Source: CAZYZQ01 sp964652075 (GTDB taxonomy: Bacteria > Bacillota > Clostridia > Oscillospirales > Oscillospiraceae). From it: a stretch of 15,173 bases of DNA. Made by a program: the position numbers and the translations under genes. The notes under the pieces were generated by a model. The model was not told the DNA's origin, did not search any database, and saw only the letters and a list, made by a program, of their open reading frames with translations. Numbering within the stretch: position 1 is the first letter of the stretch; each line of letters starts with the position of its first letter. This document shows positions 1 through 6,564 of the stretch, in pieces. The stretch is taken from NCBI GenBank assembly GCA_964652075.1, contig CAZYZQ010000054.1, positions 1 to 15,173 on the forward strand, written 5' to 3'.

Positions 1-282
1 GTAAAACTGGAACACAAAGCCGATTTCGTGGCGGCGGTACTCCGTGAGCTGGCGGCGGGAATAGGCAGAGACCTCCTTCCCGTCCAGCATGACGCGGCCG
101 CTGGTCAGTGTGTCCATGCCGCCGAGAATATTCAAAAGCGTCGTTTTGCCCGCGCCGGATGCGCCGACAATTACGCAAATTTCGCCCTTTTCAATGGAAA
201 AGCTCACGCCGTGCAGCGCAGGGATCTCCTGTGAGCCGGTGTGATAGACCTTGGACACGTCATGAAATTCGACAAATGACAT
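1..282 (-). CDS. ABC transporter ATP-binding protein, MacB/LolD-like (partial, C-terminus off the left edge)
   Basis: The minus strand from ATG at 282 encodes 94 residues beginning MSFVEFHDVSKVYHTG and stays open to the window edge. The Walker A motif GASGAGKTT is at about residues 40-48. The Q-loop region GFVFQFY lies at the very end (residues 88-94). This combination is typical of cytoplasmic ATPases that pair with FtsX/MacB-like permeases. Those systems power transport of lipoproteins or peptides, or mechanotransmission at the membrane, rather than solute import. The ABC signature, Walker B and switch His lie outside the window, so the substrate cannot be judged. A GGAGG ribosome binding site lies about 10 nt upstream of the ATG, and a promoter precedes it. 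The gene is divergent from the acyltransferase gene. A permease gene is expected further left, but that is inference. Confidence 0.9.
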   Translation of the reverse strand, partial: MSFVEFHDVSKVYHTGSQEIPALHGVSFSIEKGEICVIVGASGAGKTTLLNILGGMDTLTSGRVMLDGKEVSAYSRRQLTEYRRHEIGFVFQFY

Positions 283-315
283 TCGCGATTCGCCTCCGGT
301 TTTTATATCACCTAT

Positions 316-345
316 AGTATAAATCGGTATGGAAATGGGTGTCAA
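316..345 (-). promoter_or_regulatory. Sigma-A promoter for the ABC ATPase gene
   Basis: Read on the minus strand, a perfect -35 TTGACA (complement of 340-345) is followed after 18 bp by TATACT (complement of 316-321), a 5/6 match to the -10 consensus. It lies about 35 bp upstream of the ATG at 282, with the GGAGG site between them. Confidence 0.7.
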
Positions 346-414
346 TCCATAAAGTTGTCCGTAGTTGTAAACAAACCTTGAATTTTCTGTGGCCGAAAAA
401 CGCGGGTTTTGCTG

Positions 415-443
415 TTGCTATTTTTGTTCCGGTTTGCTATAAT
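415..443 (+). promoter_or_regulatory. Sigma-A promoter (extended -10) for the acyltransferase-exporter cluster
   Basis: TTGCTA at 415-420 is separated by 17 bp from TATAAT at 438-443. The -10 is preceded by TGC, giving an extended -10. Transcription should begin near 450. That leaves only about 14 nt before the ATG at 464, but about 29 nt before the alternative TTG start at 479. Confidence 0.7.
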
Positions 444-463
444 AAAATCGACTTGTTATGTAA

Positions 464-1894
464 ATGGGGCGACAAATTTTGGTATTTTCGAGCCTGATCT
501 TTCTATATATCTTTCTGCCCGCCAGCCTGATCCTGTATTTTATCAGCCCTACGATGCTGGTGAAAAACATCACGCTGACGGTTTTGAGCGTGCTGTTTTA
601 CGCATGGGGTGAGCCGGTCTATGTCCTGCTCCTGCTGGCCTCGGCGGCGGTCAACTACGCAGCCGGGATGCTGCTGAAGCACGCGAAACGCCCGCGCCCG
701 CGCCGCGCGACGCTGGTCTTGGCGGTTGTGCTGAATCTGGGCGCGCTGGCCTTTTTCAAATACGCGGGGTTCTTTGTGGAAAATTTCAACGCGCTGACCG
801 GGCTTGCGGTTCCGGTGCCGGCTGTCACACTTCCCATCGGCATCTCGTTTTACACGTTTCAGGCGCTGAGCTACGTTGTTGACGTCTATCGCGGCCGCGT
901 GGAAGCGCAGCGCTCGCCGCTGAACTTCCTGCTGTATCTCTCGCTCTTTCCGCAGCTGATTGCAGGCCCCATTGTCCGCTATGAGGAGATCGCCGCCCAG
1001 ATCGGCAGCCGGGAAAGCACGCTGGAGGGGATTTTCTACGGCGCAACGCGCCTTTGCATCGGGTTGGGCAAAAAGGTGCTGCTTGCCAACTATGCCGGTG
1101 AGGTCGCAACCAAGCTGCTGGGTGGGAACCTCGGGCAGATGACAACGGTGCAGGGCTGGCTGGGGCTTGTGATGTTCGCCTTCCAGCTCTACTTTGATTT
1201 CTCGGGCTATTCCGACATGGCCATCGGCCTCGGGCGGATTTTCGGCTTCCGTTACGCCGAGAACTTCAACTACCCCTATATGGCAAAGTCGATCCGGGAG
1301 TTGTGGCAGCGCTGGCATATCTCGCTCGGCTCGTTCTTCCGGGACTATGTCTATATCCCAATGGGCGGCAACCGGCGGCACCAGCTGTTGAATCTCTTTG
1401 TCGTGTGGGGCCTGACCGGCCTCTGGCACGGCGCGAGCTGGAACTATGTGCTCTGGGGCCTTTACTTCTTTGTGCTGCTCTATCTGGAAAAGCTCATGCG
1501 GCCCGCGCTGGAACGGGTCCCCGGCGTGATCCGGCATATTGTGACGCTGTTTTTAATTCTGATGGGCTGGGCGATCTTCTACTTTAACGACCTGCATGTA
1601 CTTGGGACGGCCTATCAGGTCCTGTTCGGCGCGGCCGGCGCCGGCGTGTTTAATACGCAGACACGGATGCAGCTTTTGAACAACCTGCCGCTTCTGGTGG
1701 TCGGCGCGCTGGCCTGCACCTCACTGCCGAAATACGGCGCGTTCCTGCTCGAGGCGGTTTCAACCCGCGCGGGAAAGTGGGGGAAGGGCGCTTATCTTGT
1801 GCTGGTGTTCCTGTTTGACGCGGCAATCTTTCTGGTATCGACCGTCTCGCTGGTCGGCTCCAGCTTTAACCCATTCCTGTATTTCCGGTTCTGA
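464..1894 (+). CDS. MBOAT family membrane-bound O-acyltransferase (AlgI/DltB-like)
   Basis: A 476-residue polytopic membrane protein of normal family length. It probably moves acyl (usually acetyl) groups across the membrane for O-acylation of an extracellular polymer. Visible family hallmarks are the N-terminal VFSSLIFLYIFLP segment, RELWQRWHISLGSFFRDYVY with its conserved His at about residue 285, the YIPMGGNRR loop, and GLWHGASWNYVLWGL with the invariant MBOAT His at about residue 322. Many hydrophobic segments run throughout. The next gene encodes a DHHW protein, the usual AlgJ/AlgX-type partner. Neither dltA nor dltC is present, so D-alanylation is less likely than polysaccharide acetylation. 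Start choice is uncertain: ATG 464 has no ribosome binding site, while TTG 479 has a GGGG about 9 nt upstream and gives the more usual M-V-F-S-S N-terminus. Confidence 0.92.
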   Translation: MGRQILVFSSLIFLYIFLPASLILYFISPTMLVKNITLTVLSVLFYAWGEPVYVLLLLASAAVNYAAGMLLKHAKRPRPRRATLVLAVVLNLGALAFFKYAGFFVENFNALTGLAVPVPAVTLPIGISFYTFQALSYVVDVYRGRVEAQRSPLNFLLYLSLFPQLIAGPIVRYEEIAAQIGSRESTLEGIFYGATRLCIGLGKKVLLANYAGEVATKLLGGNLGQMTTVQGWLGLVMFAFQLYFDFSGYSDMAIGLGRIFGFRYAENFNYPYMAKSIRELWQRWHISLGSFFRDYVYIPMGGNRRHQLLNLFVVWGLTGLWHGASWNYVLWGLYFFVLLYLEKLMRPALERVPGVIRHIVTLFLILMGWAIFYFNDLHVLGTAYQVLFGAAGAGVFNTQTRMQLLNNLPLLVVGALACTSLPKYGAFLLEAVSTRAGKWGKGAYLVLVFLFDAAIFLVSTVSLVGSSFNPFLYFRF

Positions 1895-1911
1895 GAGAGG
1901 CGCATGTGGAT

Positions 1912-3357
1912 ATGAAAAAACTGTATCTGATTCTTCTGCTGCTTGCGCTGTGCGCAATCAGCGCCGTGGGTGTGTATTCCCTTTGCGACGAGGATGCGAC
2001 GGTTTCTCTCTCAGAGAACCGGACGCTTGCGCCAATGCCGGAATTTTCTCTGAAAGCCCTCTCGGACGGCAGCTATACCACTGATCTGGACGCACACTAT
2101 ACGGATACCTTCCCGGGACGCGAGACGCTGCTCACTTACAACAAGCTGCTCAACCGCTTTTATTTCTATTCCACCCCGGACAGCGGCATTGTTATCAACT
2201 ACGAGGGCGGCGCGGAACAGGGCGGCGAGTCGCTGGACAGCATCCAGGCGCAGGAGCCGGATGCTGCACCGCAGCCGGAACCGGCTACGGAGGAACCGGA
2301 CACCCCAAATTCGGAGGAGCCGCCTGACACACCGGCGCCGCAGAACCCGGAGCCGGAGCGAAATCCGGAGGAGTCCCCGCAGACTGAGCCTGACGAGCCG
2401 GAGCAGCCGGATGAACCGGAGCAGCCGCAGCAGCCCGTGGAGGAGCTGCAGGTCGGCACGATCCTGCTTGAGGGCGACCGGGCCATGGATATTCCAACCG
2501 GAACCGATTCGGTCATCGACAGCTACGCACAGACACTGAATGAGCTTGCGGCGTCGCTGCCGGGCGTGCGCACGATCAGCCTTGTCACGCCAAACGGCGG
2601 GCAGTTCTATTCGCCGGAGGAGTACCATACAGGAGTCCATGACCAGAAGGCCATGATCGACCGCTGCTACGCCGGAATGGACGATGCCATTGTCACAGTG
2701 GACGCCTATTCCGCAGTGGAGGCGCATCAGGATGAGTATCTCTTTTTCCGCACGGATCACCACTGGACGCAGCTCGGTGCGTACTACGCCTACACGGCGC
2801 TGTGCGACGCGCTTGGCTTTGAGGCCCCGGCGATCGAGGCGTTCGAGTCCGGCACGTATGATACCTTCCTCGGCACCATGTACACCTACACCTCCGCGTA
2901 TCCGCAGAGTGAGGCGCTCAAAAACAATCCGGACTATCTGACCTACTATCTGCCACTTGTGGAGACGCACGCGCGCTACTATATGGACACGTCGCTCACA
3001 GACGGCGTGCCGATCAGCGTGGTCTATACGCATCTGGAAGAATCGGTCAGCAATAAGTATCTGTGCTTCATCGGCGGCGACCATCCGGTTACCGTCATTG
3101 AAAGCGCGGTGGACGGGCCGGTCTGCATGGTGCTCAAGGAGTCGTACGGCAACGCGCTTGTTCCGTTCTTGACAAGCCACTACAGCAAGATCATTGTGAT
3201 CGACCCGCGGGAATTTAACCAGAATGACAAGCCGGAGCTGATCCTCGCGCCGTTCGCGCAGGCGCAGGGGGTTTCGGATCTGATCGTCATCAACTATCCG
3301 TTTATGATCAGCAACAGCAATTATATCGGCCTGCTGCGCGCACTGGCCGGGAAATAG
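1912..3357 (+). CDS. DHHW family protein, AlgX/AlgJ-like SGNH-fold acyltransferase partner
   Basis: About 481 residues from ATG 1912; GTG 1906 would add two. AGAGAGG at 1894-1900 serves either start. The N-terminus (MKKLYLILLLLALC) is a signal peptide or membrane anchor, so the protein acts outside the membrane. A family-typical segment ENRTLAPMPEFSL follows. About 65 residues rich in Pro, Glu and Asp (2248-2445) then form a probable disordered linker. The catalytic-type part carries RTDHHWTQLG, with the Asp near residue 282 and the second His near 284. Further on is LKESYGNALVPFL with Ser near 411. In AlgX the matching D-x-H and S-Y motifs hold the Asp-His-Ser triad. By that analogy this protein would receive acyl groups from the upstream MBOAT protein and O-acylate a surface or exported polysaccharide. 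The polymer is unknown, and no glycosyltransferase genes are in the window. Confidence 0.85.
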   Translation: MKKLYLILLLLALCAISAVGVYSLCDEDATVSLSENRTLAPMPEFSLKALSDGSYTTDLDAHYTDTFPGRETLLTYNKLLNRFYFYSTPDSGIVINYEGGAEQGGESLDSIQAQEPDAAPQPEPATEEPDTPNSEEPPDTPAPQNPEPERNPEESPQTEPDEPEQPDEPEQPQQPVEELQVGTILLEGDRAMDIPTGTDSVIDSYAQTLNELAASLPGVRTISLVTPNGGQFYSPEEYHTGVHDQKAMIDRCYAGMDDAIVTVDAYSAVEAHQDEYLFFRTDHHWTQLGAYYAYTALCDALGFEAPAIEAFESGTYDTFLGTMYTYTSAYPQSEALKNNPDYLTYYLPLVETHARYYMDTSLTDGVPISVVYTHLEESVSNKYLCFIGGDHPVTVIESAVDGPVCMVLKESYGNALVPFLTSHYSKIIVIDPREFNQNDKPELILAPFAQAQGVSDLIVINYPFMISNSNYIGLLRALAGK

Positions 3358-3364
3358 GGAAGAC

Positions 3365-5131
3365 ATGAAACGAGAGAGAGATTTTAAGAACGACCGGCCG
3401 GTACGCATCTTCGCATCCTACTACCGGCCCCACATCAAGCTTTTTATTCTGGATATGGTCTGCGCTCTGATCGTGAGCATCATCGATCTGGCGTTTCCGT
3501 ATCTGACACGCATGAGCATGAACACTTTCCTGCCGCAGTCCAAATACAAGACGTTTTTCGTTGTGATGCTGATCTGCGGACTGGCGTATGTCCTCAAGAC
3601 GGTGCTCTATTATATCATCACAAAATGGGGCCATATTTTCGGCGTGCGCGTCGAGGCGGATATCCGTCACGACATTTTCCAGCATATGCAGCAGCTGGAA
3701 TGCTCCTTTTTCGACCAGAACCGCACGGGCGTCCTGATGTCGCGCGTCACGACAGATCTGTTTGAGATTGCGGAGCTGAGCCATCACGGCCCGGAGGATC
3801 TGTTCATCTCCTGTATCACGCTGATCGGCGCGATCATCATTATGTGCACGATCGAATGGCGGCTGGCGCTCGTGCTGGCCATTCTTGTGCCGATTTTTGC
3901 GGCATTTGTCATGCTTCAGCGTGCGCGGATGCGCCATGTAAATATGGAGGTCAAGGCGAAGACCGCCGAGATCAACGCGCAGATCGAGTCCGGCCTGTCC
4001 GGTATGCGGACGGCAAAGGCGTTCCACAATGAACGCAGTGAACTCCATAAATTTGACACAGCCAACAACAACCTGAAACAGGCAAAGGGCGGCTATTACC
4101 ACGCGATGGCGGTTTTCAACGGCGGCATGGAGTTTTTCATGTCGATCCTGCCGGTTGTTGTCGTCGCGGTCGGCGGCTGGTGCATCATGGGCGGGCGGAT
4201 GGATTACGCGGACCTGCTGGCCTTTACGCTCTACACGCACACCTTCATCACGCCGGTGCGAAAGCTGGCGGCGTTTGTCGAGCAGTTCATGCAGGGCATG
4301 GCCGGCTTTACGCGTTTTCTCAGCATCATGCGGCTAGACCCGAAAATTCAGGACAGTCCCGACGCGAAGGTGTTGGAAAAGGCGCGCGGCGAGGTGTCGT
4401 TCGACCATGTCTCGTTCCACTATGAGACGGGCGGCGAGGTGTTGGCCGATGTAACGGCCACCATCGCACCCGGCACGTCCTTCGCGGTGGTCGGTCCGTC
4501 CGGCAGCGGCAAGACAACACTCTGCCAGCTGATCCCGCGTTTTTATGAGGTGACGGCAGGCAGCGTCAAAGTTGACGGCGTCGATGTGCGCGACTGGACG
4601 CAGGCTTCGCTGCGTGAGAATGTCGGGATCGTGCAGCAGGATGTGTTCCTGTTTGCGGACACCGTGATGGAGAATATTCGCTACGGCCGTCCGGACGCGA
4701 CGGACGAAGAGGTGGCGGAAGCGGCGAAATACGCGGAGATCTATGACGATATCATGCAGATGCCAAACGGATTCCAGACTTATGTCGGAGAACGCGGCGT
4801 CATGCTCTCCGGCGGGCAGAAGCAGCGCATTTCCATCGCGCGTATCTTCCTGAAGAACCCGCCGATCGTCATTCTCGACGAGGCCACCAGCGCGCTTGAC
4901 AGCGTGACGGAGGCGAAGATTCAGGCGTCCTTTGACCGCCTGTGTCAGGGGCGAACCTCCATCATGATCGCGCACCGTCTCGCAACGGTTCGCAATGCCG
5001 ATCAGATTGCAGTTGTTGAAAATGAACGGATCATCGAGCTGGGAGACCATGAGACGTTGATGGAACAGGAAGGCGAGTACGCAAGACTTGTGAACGCGCA
5101 GAACCATGTGCAGGCAAATTGCCAGGGATAA
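3365..5131 (+). CDS. ABC half-exporter (fused membrane and ATPase domains), MsbA/MdlB type
   Basis: A 588-residue exporter with about six membrane helices in residues 20-310 followed by an ATPase domain. Visible ATPase motifs are Walker A GPSGSGKTT (377-385), signature LSGGQKQR (from 481), Walker B IVILDEA with D505/E506, and the switch His in MIAHRLATV (about 537). The length is that of a complete half-transporter, which must dimerise. With no second half-transporter beside it, a homodimer is likely. The ATG at 3365 has AGGGAAG just upstream and follows the DHHW stop by 7 nt, so it is co-transcribed with the acyltransferase pair. The family exports lipids, glycolipids, peptides or drugs, and the substrate cannot be read from the sequence. 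A role in moving a lipid-linked precursor for the same surface modification is only a guess from context. Confidence 0.92.
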   Translation: MKRERDFKNDRPVRIFASYYRPHIKLFILDMVCALIVSIIDLAFPYLTRMSMNTFLPQSKYKTFFVVMLICGLAYVLKTVLYYIITKWGHIFGVRVEADIRHDIFQHMQQLECSFFDQNRTGVLMSRVTTDLFEIAELSHHGPEDLFISCITLIGAIIIMCTIEWRLALVLAILVPIFAAFVMLQRARMRHVNMEVKAKTAEINAQIESGLSGMRTAKAFHNERSELHKFDTANNNLKQAKGGYYHAMAVFNGGMEFFMSILPVVVVAVGGWCIMGGRMDYADLLAFTLYTHTFITPVRKLAAFVEQFMQGMAGFTRFLSIMRLDPKIQDSPDAKVLEKARGEVSFDHVSFHYETGGEVLADVTATIAPGTSFAVVGPSGSGKTTLCQLIPRFYEVTAGSVKVDGVDVRDWTQASLRENVGIVQQDVFLFADTVMENIRYGRPDATDEEVAEAAKYAEIYDDIMQMPNGFQTYVGERGVMLSGGQKQRISIARIFLKNPPIVILDEATSALDSVTEAKIQASFDRLCQGRTSIMIAHRLATVRNADQIAVVENERIIELGDHETLMEQEGEYARLVNAQNHVQANCQG

Positions 5132-5134
5132 ACG

Positions 5135-5166
5135 AAAACCGGACAGGATCAATCCTGTCCGGTTTT
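5135..5166. terminator. Bidirectional intrinsic terminator between convergent genes
   Basis: A perfect 15-bp inverted repeat: AAAACCGGACAGGAT at 5135-5149 and its complement at 5152-5166. The outer A and T runs supply a U-tract in either direction. It starts 3 nt after the exporter stop and lies about 22 bp downstream of the convergent VOC gene, so it can end both transcripts. Confidence 0.93.
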
Positions 5167-5188
5167 GTCAATATGATATGTATACAGC

Positions 5189-5566
5189 TCAGCGTTCTTT
5201 GAAGAACTCAATGCTCTCGCCGGAGGGCCCGACGATAAAGCAGACGCGCGCGGGGTAGTTGCCGCCGATGTTGATGTCGGTCGGCTCCATGGTGACGGTG
5301 TAACCGGCGGCGCGGCACTTCTCGATCAGTGCGTCCGGCTCGTCGGTTGCAAAGGCGAAGTGGTTCAGCGCGCCGCGATGTGCGCCCTCGTGCCCCTCCT
5401 CGGCGATGATTTCAAGAATCGTGTTGCCGAACCCAAGCATAATGCCGCCGTCCCACTGACGGATCACGGGCATCTCCAGCAGGCCGTTGTAAAACTGTAC
5501 GGACTTCTCCAGCTCGGCAGCCGGAATTTTCAGCGCAACGTGGTGCAGACCTTTGATTGCAGACAT
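5189..5566 (-). CDS. VOC family metalloprotein (glyoxalase/bleomycin-resistance/dioxygenase superfamily)
   Basis: A 125-residue single-module protein with two beta-alpha-beta-beta-beta repeats. It begins MSAIKGLHHVALKIP and ends ESIEFFKER. The four positions that usually bind metal in this superfamily appear occupied: His9, Glu52, His69 and Glu120. That suggests an active metal-dependent isomerase or lyase, similar in size to lactoylglutathione lyase or methylmalonyl-CoA epimerase. The substrate cannot be assigned. The ATG at 5566 has GGGAGG about 9 nt upstream and its own strong promoter. The gene is monocistronic, convergent with the ABC exporter and divergent from the pyr operon. No functional link to either neighbour is evident. 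Confidence 0.88.
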   Translation of the reverse strand: MSAIKGLHHVALKIPAAELEKSVQFYNGLLEMPVIRQWDGGIMLGFGNTILEIIAEEGHEGAHRGALNHFAFATDEPDALIEKCRAAGYTVTMEPTDINIGGNYPARVCFIVGPSGESIEFFKER

Positions 5567-5598
5567 AAAAAGTAGCCTCCCTTTGTAAGAATAGTTCT

Positions 5599-5627
5599 AT
5601 TATAGAGAATCCACGCTTTCTCGTCAA
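5599..5627 (-). promoter_or_regulatory. Sigma-A promoter for the VOC gene
   Basis: On the minus strand, TTGACG (complement of 5622-5627) and a perfect TATAAT (complement of 5599-5604) are separated by exactly 17 bp. It lies about 33 bp upstream of the ATG at 5566. Confidence 0.85.
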
Positions 5628-5675
5628 GCGCTGTTGTGGGGATTGTACAAAAAATGAAGGACGGCGGTTTTTTCA

Positions 5676-5704
5676 TTGACAGAGGAGGAGAAATGAAGTA
5701 TAAT
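5676..5704 (+). promoter_or_regulatory. Consensus sigma-A promoter of the pyr operon
   Basis: TTGACA at 5676-5681 and TATAAT at 5699-5704 with a 17-bp spacer: a full consensus match. Transcription should start near 5711, giving a leader of about 120 nt before pyrK. A promoter this strong is consistent with control by attenuation downstream of it. Confidence 0.93.
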
Positions 5705-5733
5705 AGCAAAAACTTGCGGGGAGGCTGACGAAC

Positions 5734-5784
5734 TTGTATAGGAACTGGAAAATTGGCCGCCCTTTCTCAAATCCCGATTTCTGA
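5734..5784 (+). CDS. Putative pyr operon leader peptide, 16 residues
   Basis: A short reading frame starts at TTG 5734 and ends at TGA 5782-5784. It encodes MYRNWKIGRPFSNPDF. A strong ribosome binding site, GGGGAGG (5718-5724), lies 9 nt upstream, which is optimal spacing. The last four codons and the stop lie in the 5' arm of the attenuator hairpin (5773-5785). A ribosome reaching the stop would cover that arm and prevent the terminator. This is the arrangement known from E. coli pyrBI, where close ribosome-polymerase coupling gives readthrough when UTP is low. The peptide has no run of one amino acid, so amino-acid sensing is less likely. The ribosome binding site, frame and overlap are seen; translation and function are inferred. 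The GGGGAGG could instead belong to an RNA structure. Confidence 0.5.
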   Translation: MYRNWKIGRPFSNPDF

Positions 5785-5816
5785 ACGATGTTTCAGAAAT
5801 GCGGGTTTTTATTTTT
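5773..5816 (+). terminator. Attenuator: intrinsic terminator in the pyr leader
   Basis: CCCG (5773-5776) plus ATTTCTGAA (5777-5785) pair with TTCAGAAAT (5792-5800) plus CGGG (5802-5805). That is 13 bp with one bulged G at 5801 and a 6-nt loop. The tract TTTTTATTTTT follows at 5806-5816. It lies between the operon promoter and pyrK, so it must be read through for pyr expression. This placement makes it an attenuator. Confidence 0.9.
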
Positions 5817-5832
5817 ATCTGGGAGGAAACAT

Positions 5833-6564
5833 GTGAAAAAGGGAATATTTGAGATCGCCTCCAACGACGCGCTGACCGCGGATGTGTATCGCATGACGCT
5901 GCGGGGCGACACGTCTGCGATCACCGCGCCGGGTCAGTTTGTAAACATCCAGCTCGCCGGGCGCTTCCTGCGCCGCCCGATTTCGGTCTGTGACTGGGAG
6001 GACGGCCTGCTGACGCTGATTTACAAGGTCGTAGGCGGCGGTACGGCACAGATGGCCGCGATGCGCCCGGGCGCGCAGCTCGATCTTCTGACCGGGCTCG
6101 GTAATGGCTATGACACCTCGAAAAGCGGCCAGACGCCGCTGCTGCTGGGTGGCGGTGTCGGTGTTCCGCCGCTGTACGGGCTGGCGAAGCACCTGCTGGC
6201 CGAGGGGAAAAAGCCGACCGTCATTCTCGGCTTTAACCATGCGCCGGAGATTTTCTACGAGACGGAATTTGCACAGTTGGGTGCGCAGGTGATTGTTGCA
6301 ACCGCCGACGGCAGTCGCGGTGTGCGCGGATTTGTGACAGACGCTATGACGAACCTACACTACAGCTATGTCTATACGTGCGGCCCGGAGCCGATGCTGA
6401 AGGCTGTGTACAACGCTGCGAAGACCTCCGGCCAGTTCAGCTTTGAAGAGCGCATGGGCTGCGGCTTTGGCGCCTGTATGGGTTGCAGCTGCAAGACAAT
6501 CTACGGCAACAAGCGCATTTGCCGGGACGGCCCGGTGCTGGAGAAGGAGGAGATCCTGTGGTGA
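5833..6564 (+). CDS. pyrK: Dihydroorotate dehydrogenase B, electron-transfer subunit
   Basis: 243 residues from GTG 5833, the normal PyrK length. It forms a complex with PyrD and passes electrons from dihydroorotate oxidation, via FAD and a [2Fe-2S] cluster, to NAD+. The N-terminal FAD domain shows RRPISVCDW. The NAD-binding region has LLLGGGVGVPPLYGLAKHL and YTCGPEPML. The C-terminal cluster ligands are Cys210, Cys215, Cys218 and Cys230 in MGCGFGACMGCSCK...ICRDGPVL. The GTG start is chosen because GGGAGG (5821-5826) lies 6 nt upstream and the family N-terminus begins here. An in-frame extension back to 5788 would run through the attenuator. An ATG at 5831 overlaps this start in another frame and is followed at once by TGA. 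pyrD begins within the last four bases. Confidence 0.95.
   Translation: MKKGIFEIASNDALTADVYRMTLRGDTSAITAPGQFVNIQLAGRFLRRPISVCDWEDGLLTLIYKVVGGGTAQMAAMRPGAQLDLLTGLGNGYDTSKSGQTPLLLGGGVGVPPLYGLAKHLLAEGKKPTVILGFNHAPEIFYETEFAQLGAQVIVATADGSRGVRGFVTDAMTNLHYSYVYTCGPEPMLKAVYNAAKTSGQFSFEERMGCGFGACMGCSCKTIYGNKRICRDGPVLEKEEILW

Noticed and set aside
2390..2440. A CRISPR-like or tandem DNA repeat in the Pro/Glu linker of the DHHW gene
   Set aside because: The repeats are short, irregular codons for Pro-Glu-Gln-Pro units within an intact reading frame, with no spacers.
2011..3408. A long open frame on the minus strand opposite the DHHW gene (465 codons)
   Set aside because: Its translation is rich in Arg, Leu and His with no recognisable domain. 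It is a by-product of GC-rich codon use, and the plus strand encodes clear DHHW motifs.
5711..5735. A PyrR-binding loop in the pyr leader, suggested by GGGGAGGCT
   Set aside because: The GAGGCU part matches the PyrR consensus, but the 5' half needed to form the hairpin (the ARUCC side) is CTTG here and cannot pair as required.
5788..5832. An N-terminal extension of pyrK from the upstream in-frame ATG at 5788
   Set aside because: It would be translated through the loop, 3' arm and U-tract of the attenuator and adds residues not typical of PyrK. GTG 5833 has an excellent ribosome binding site.
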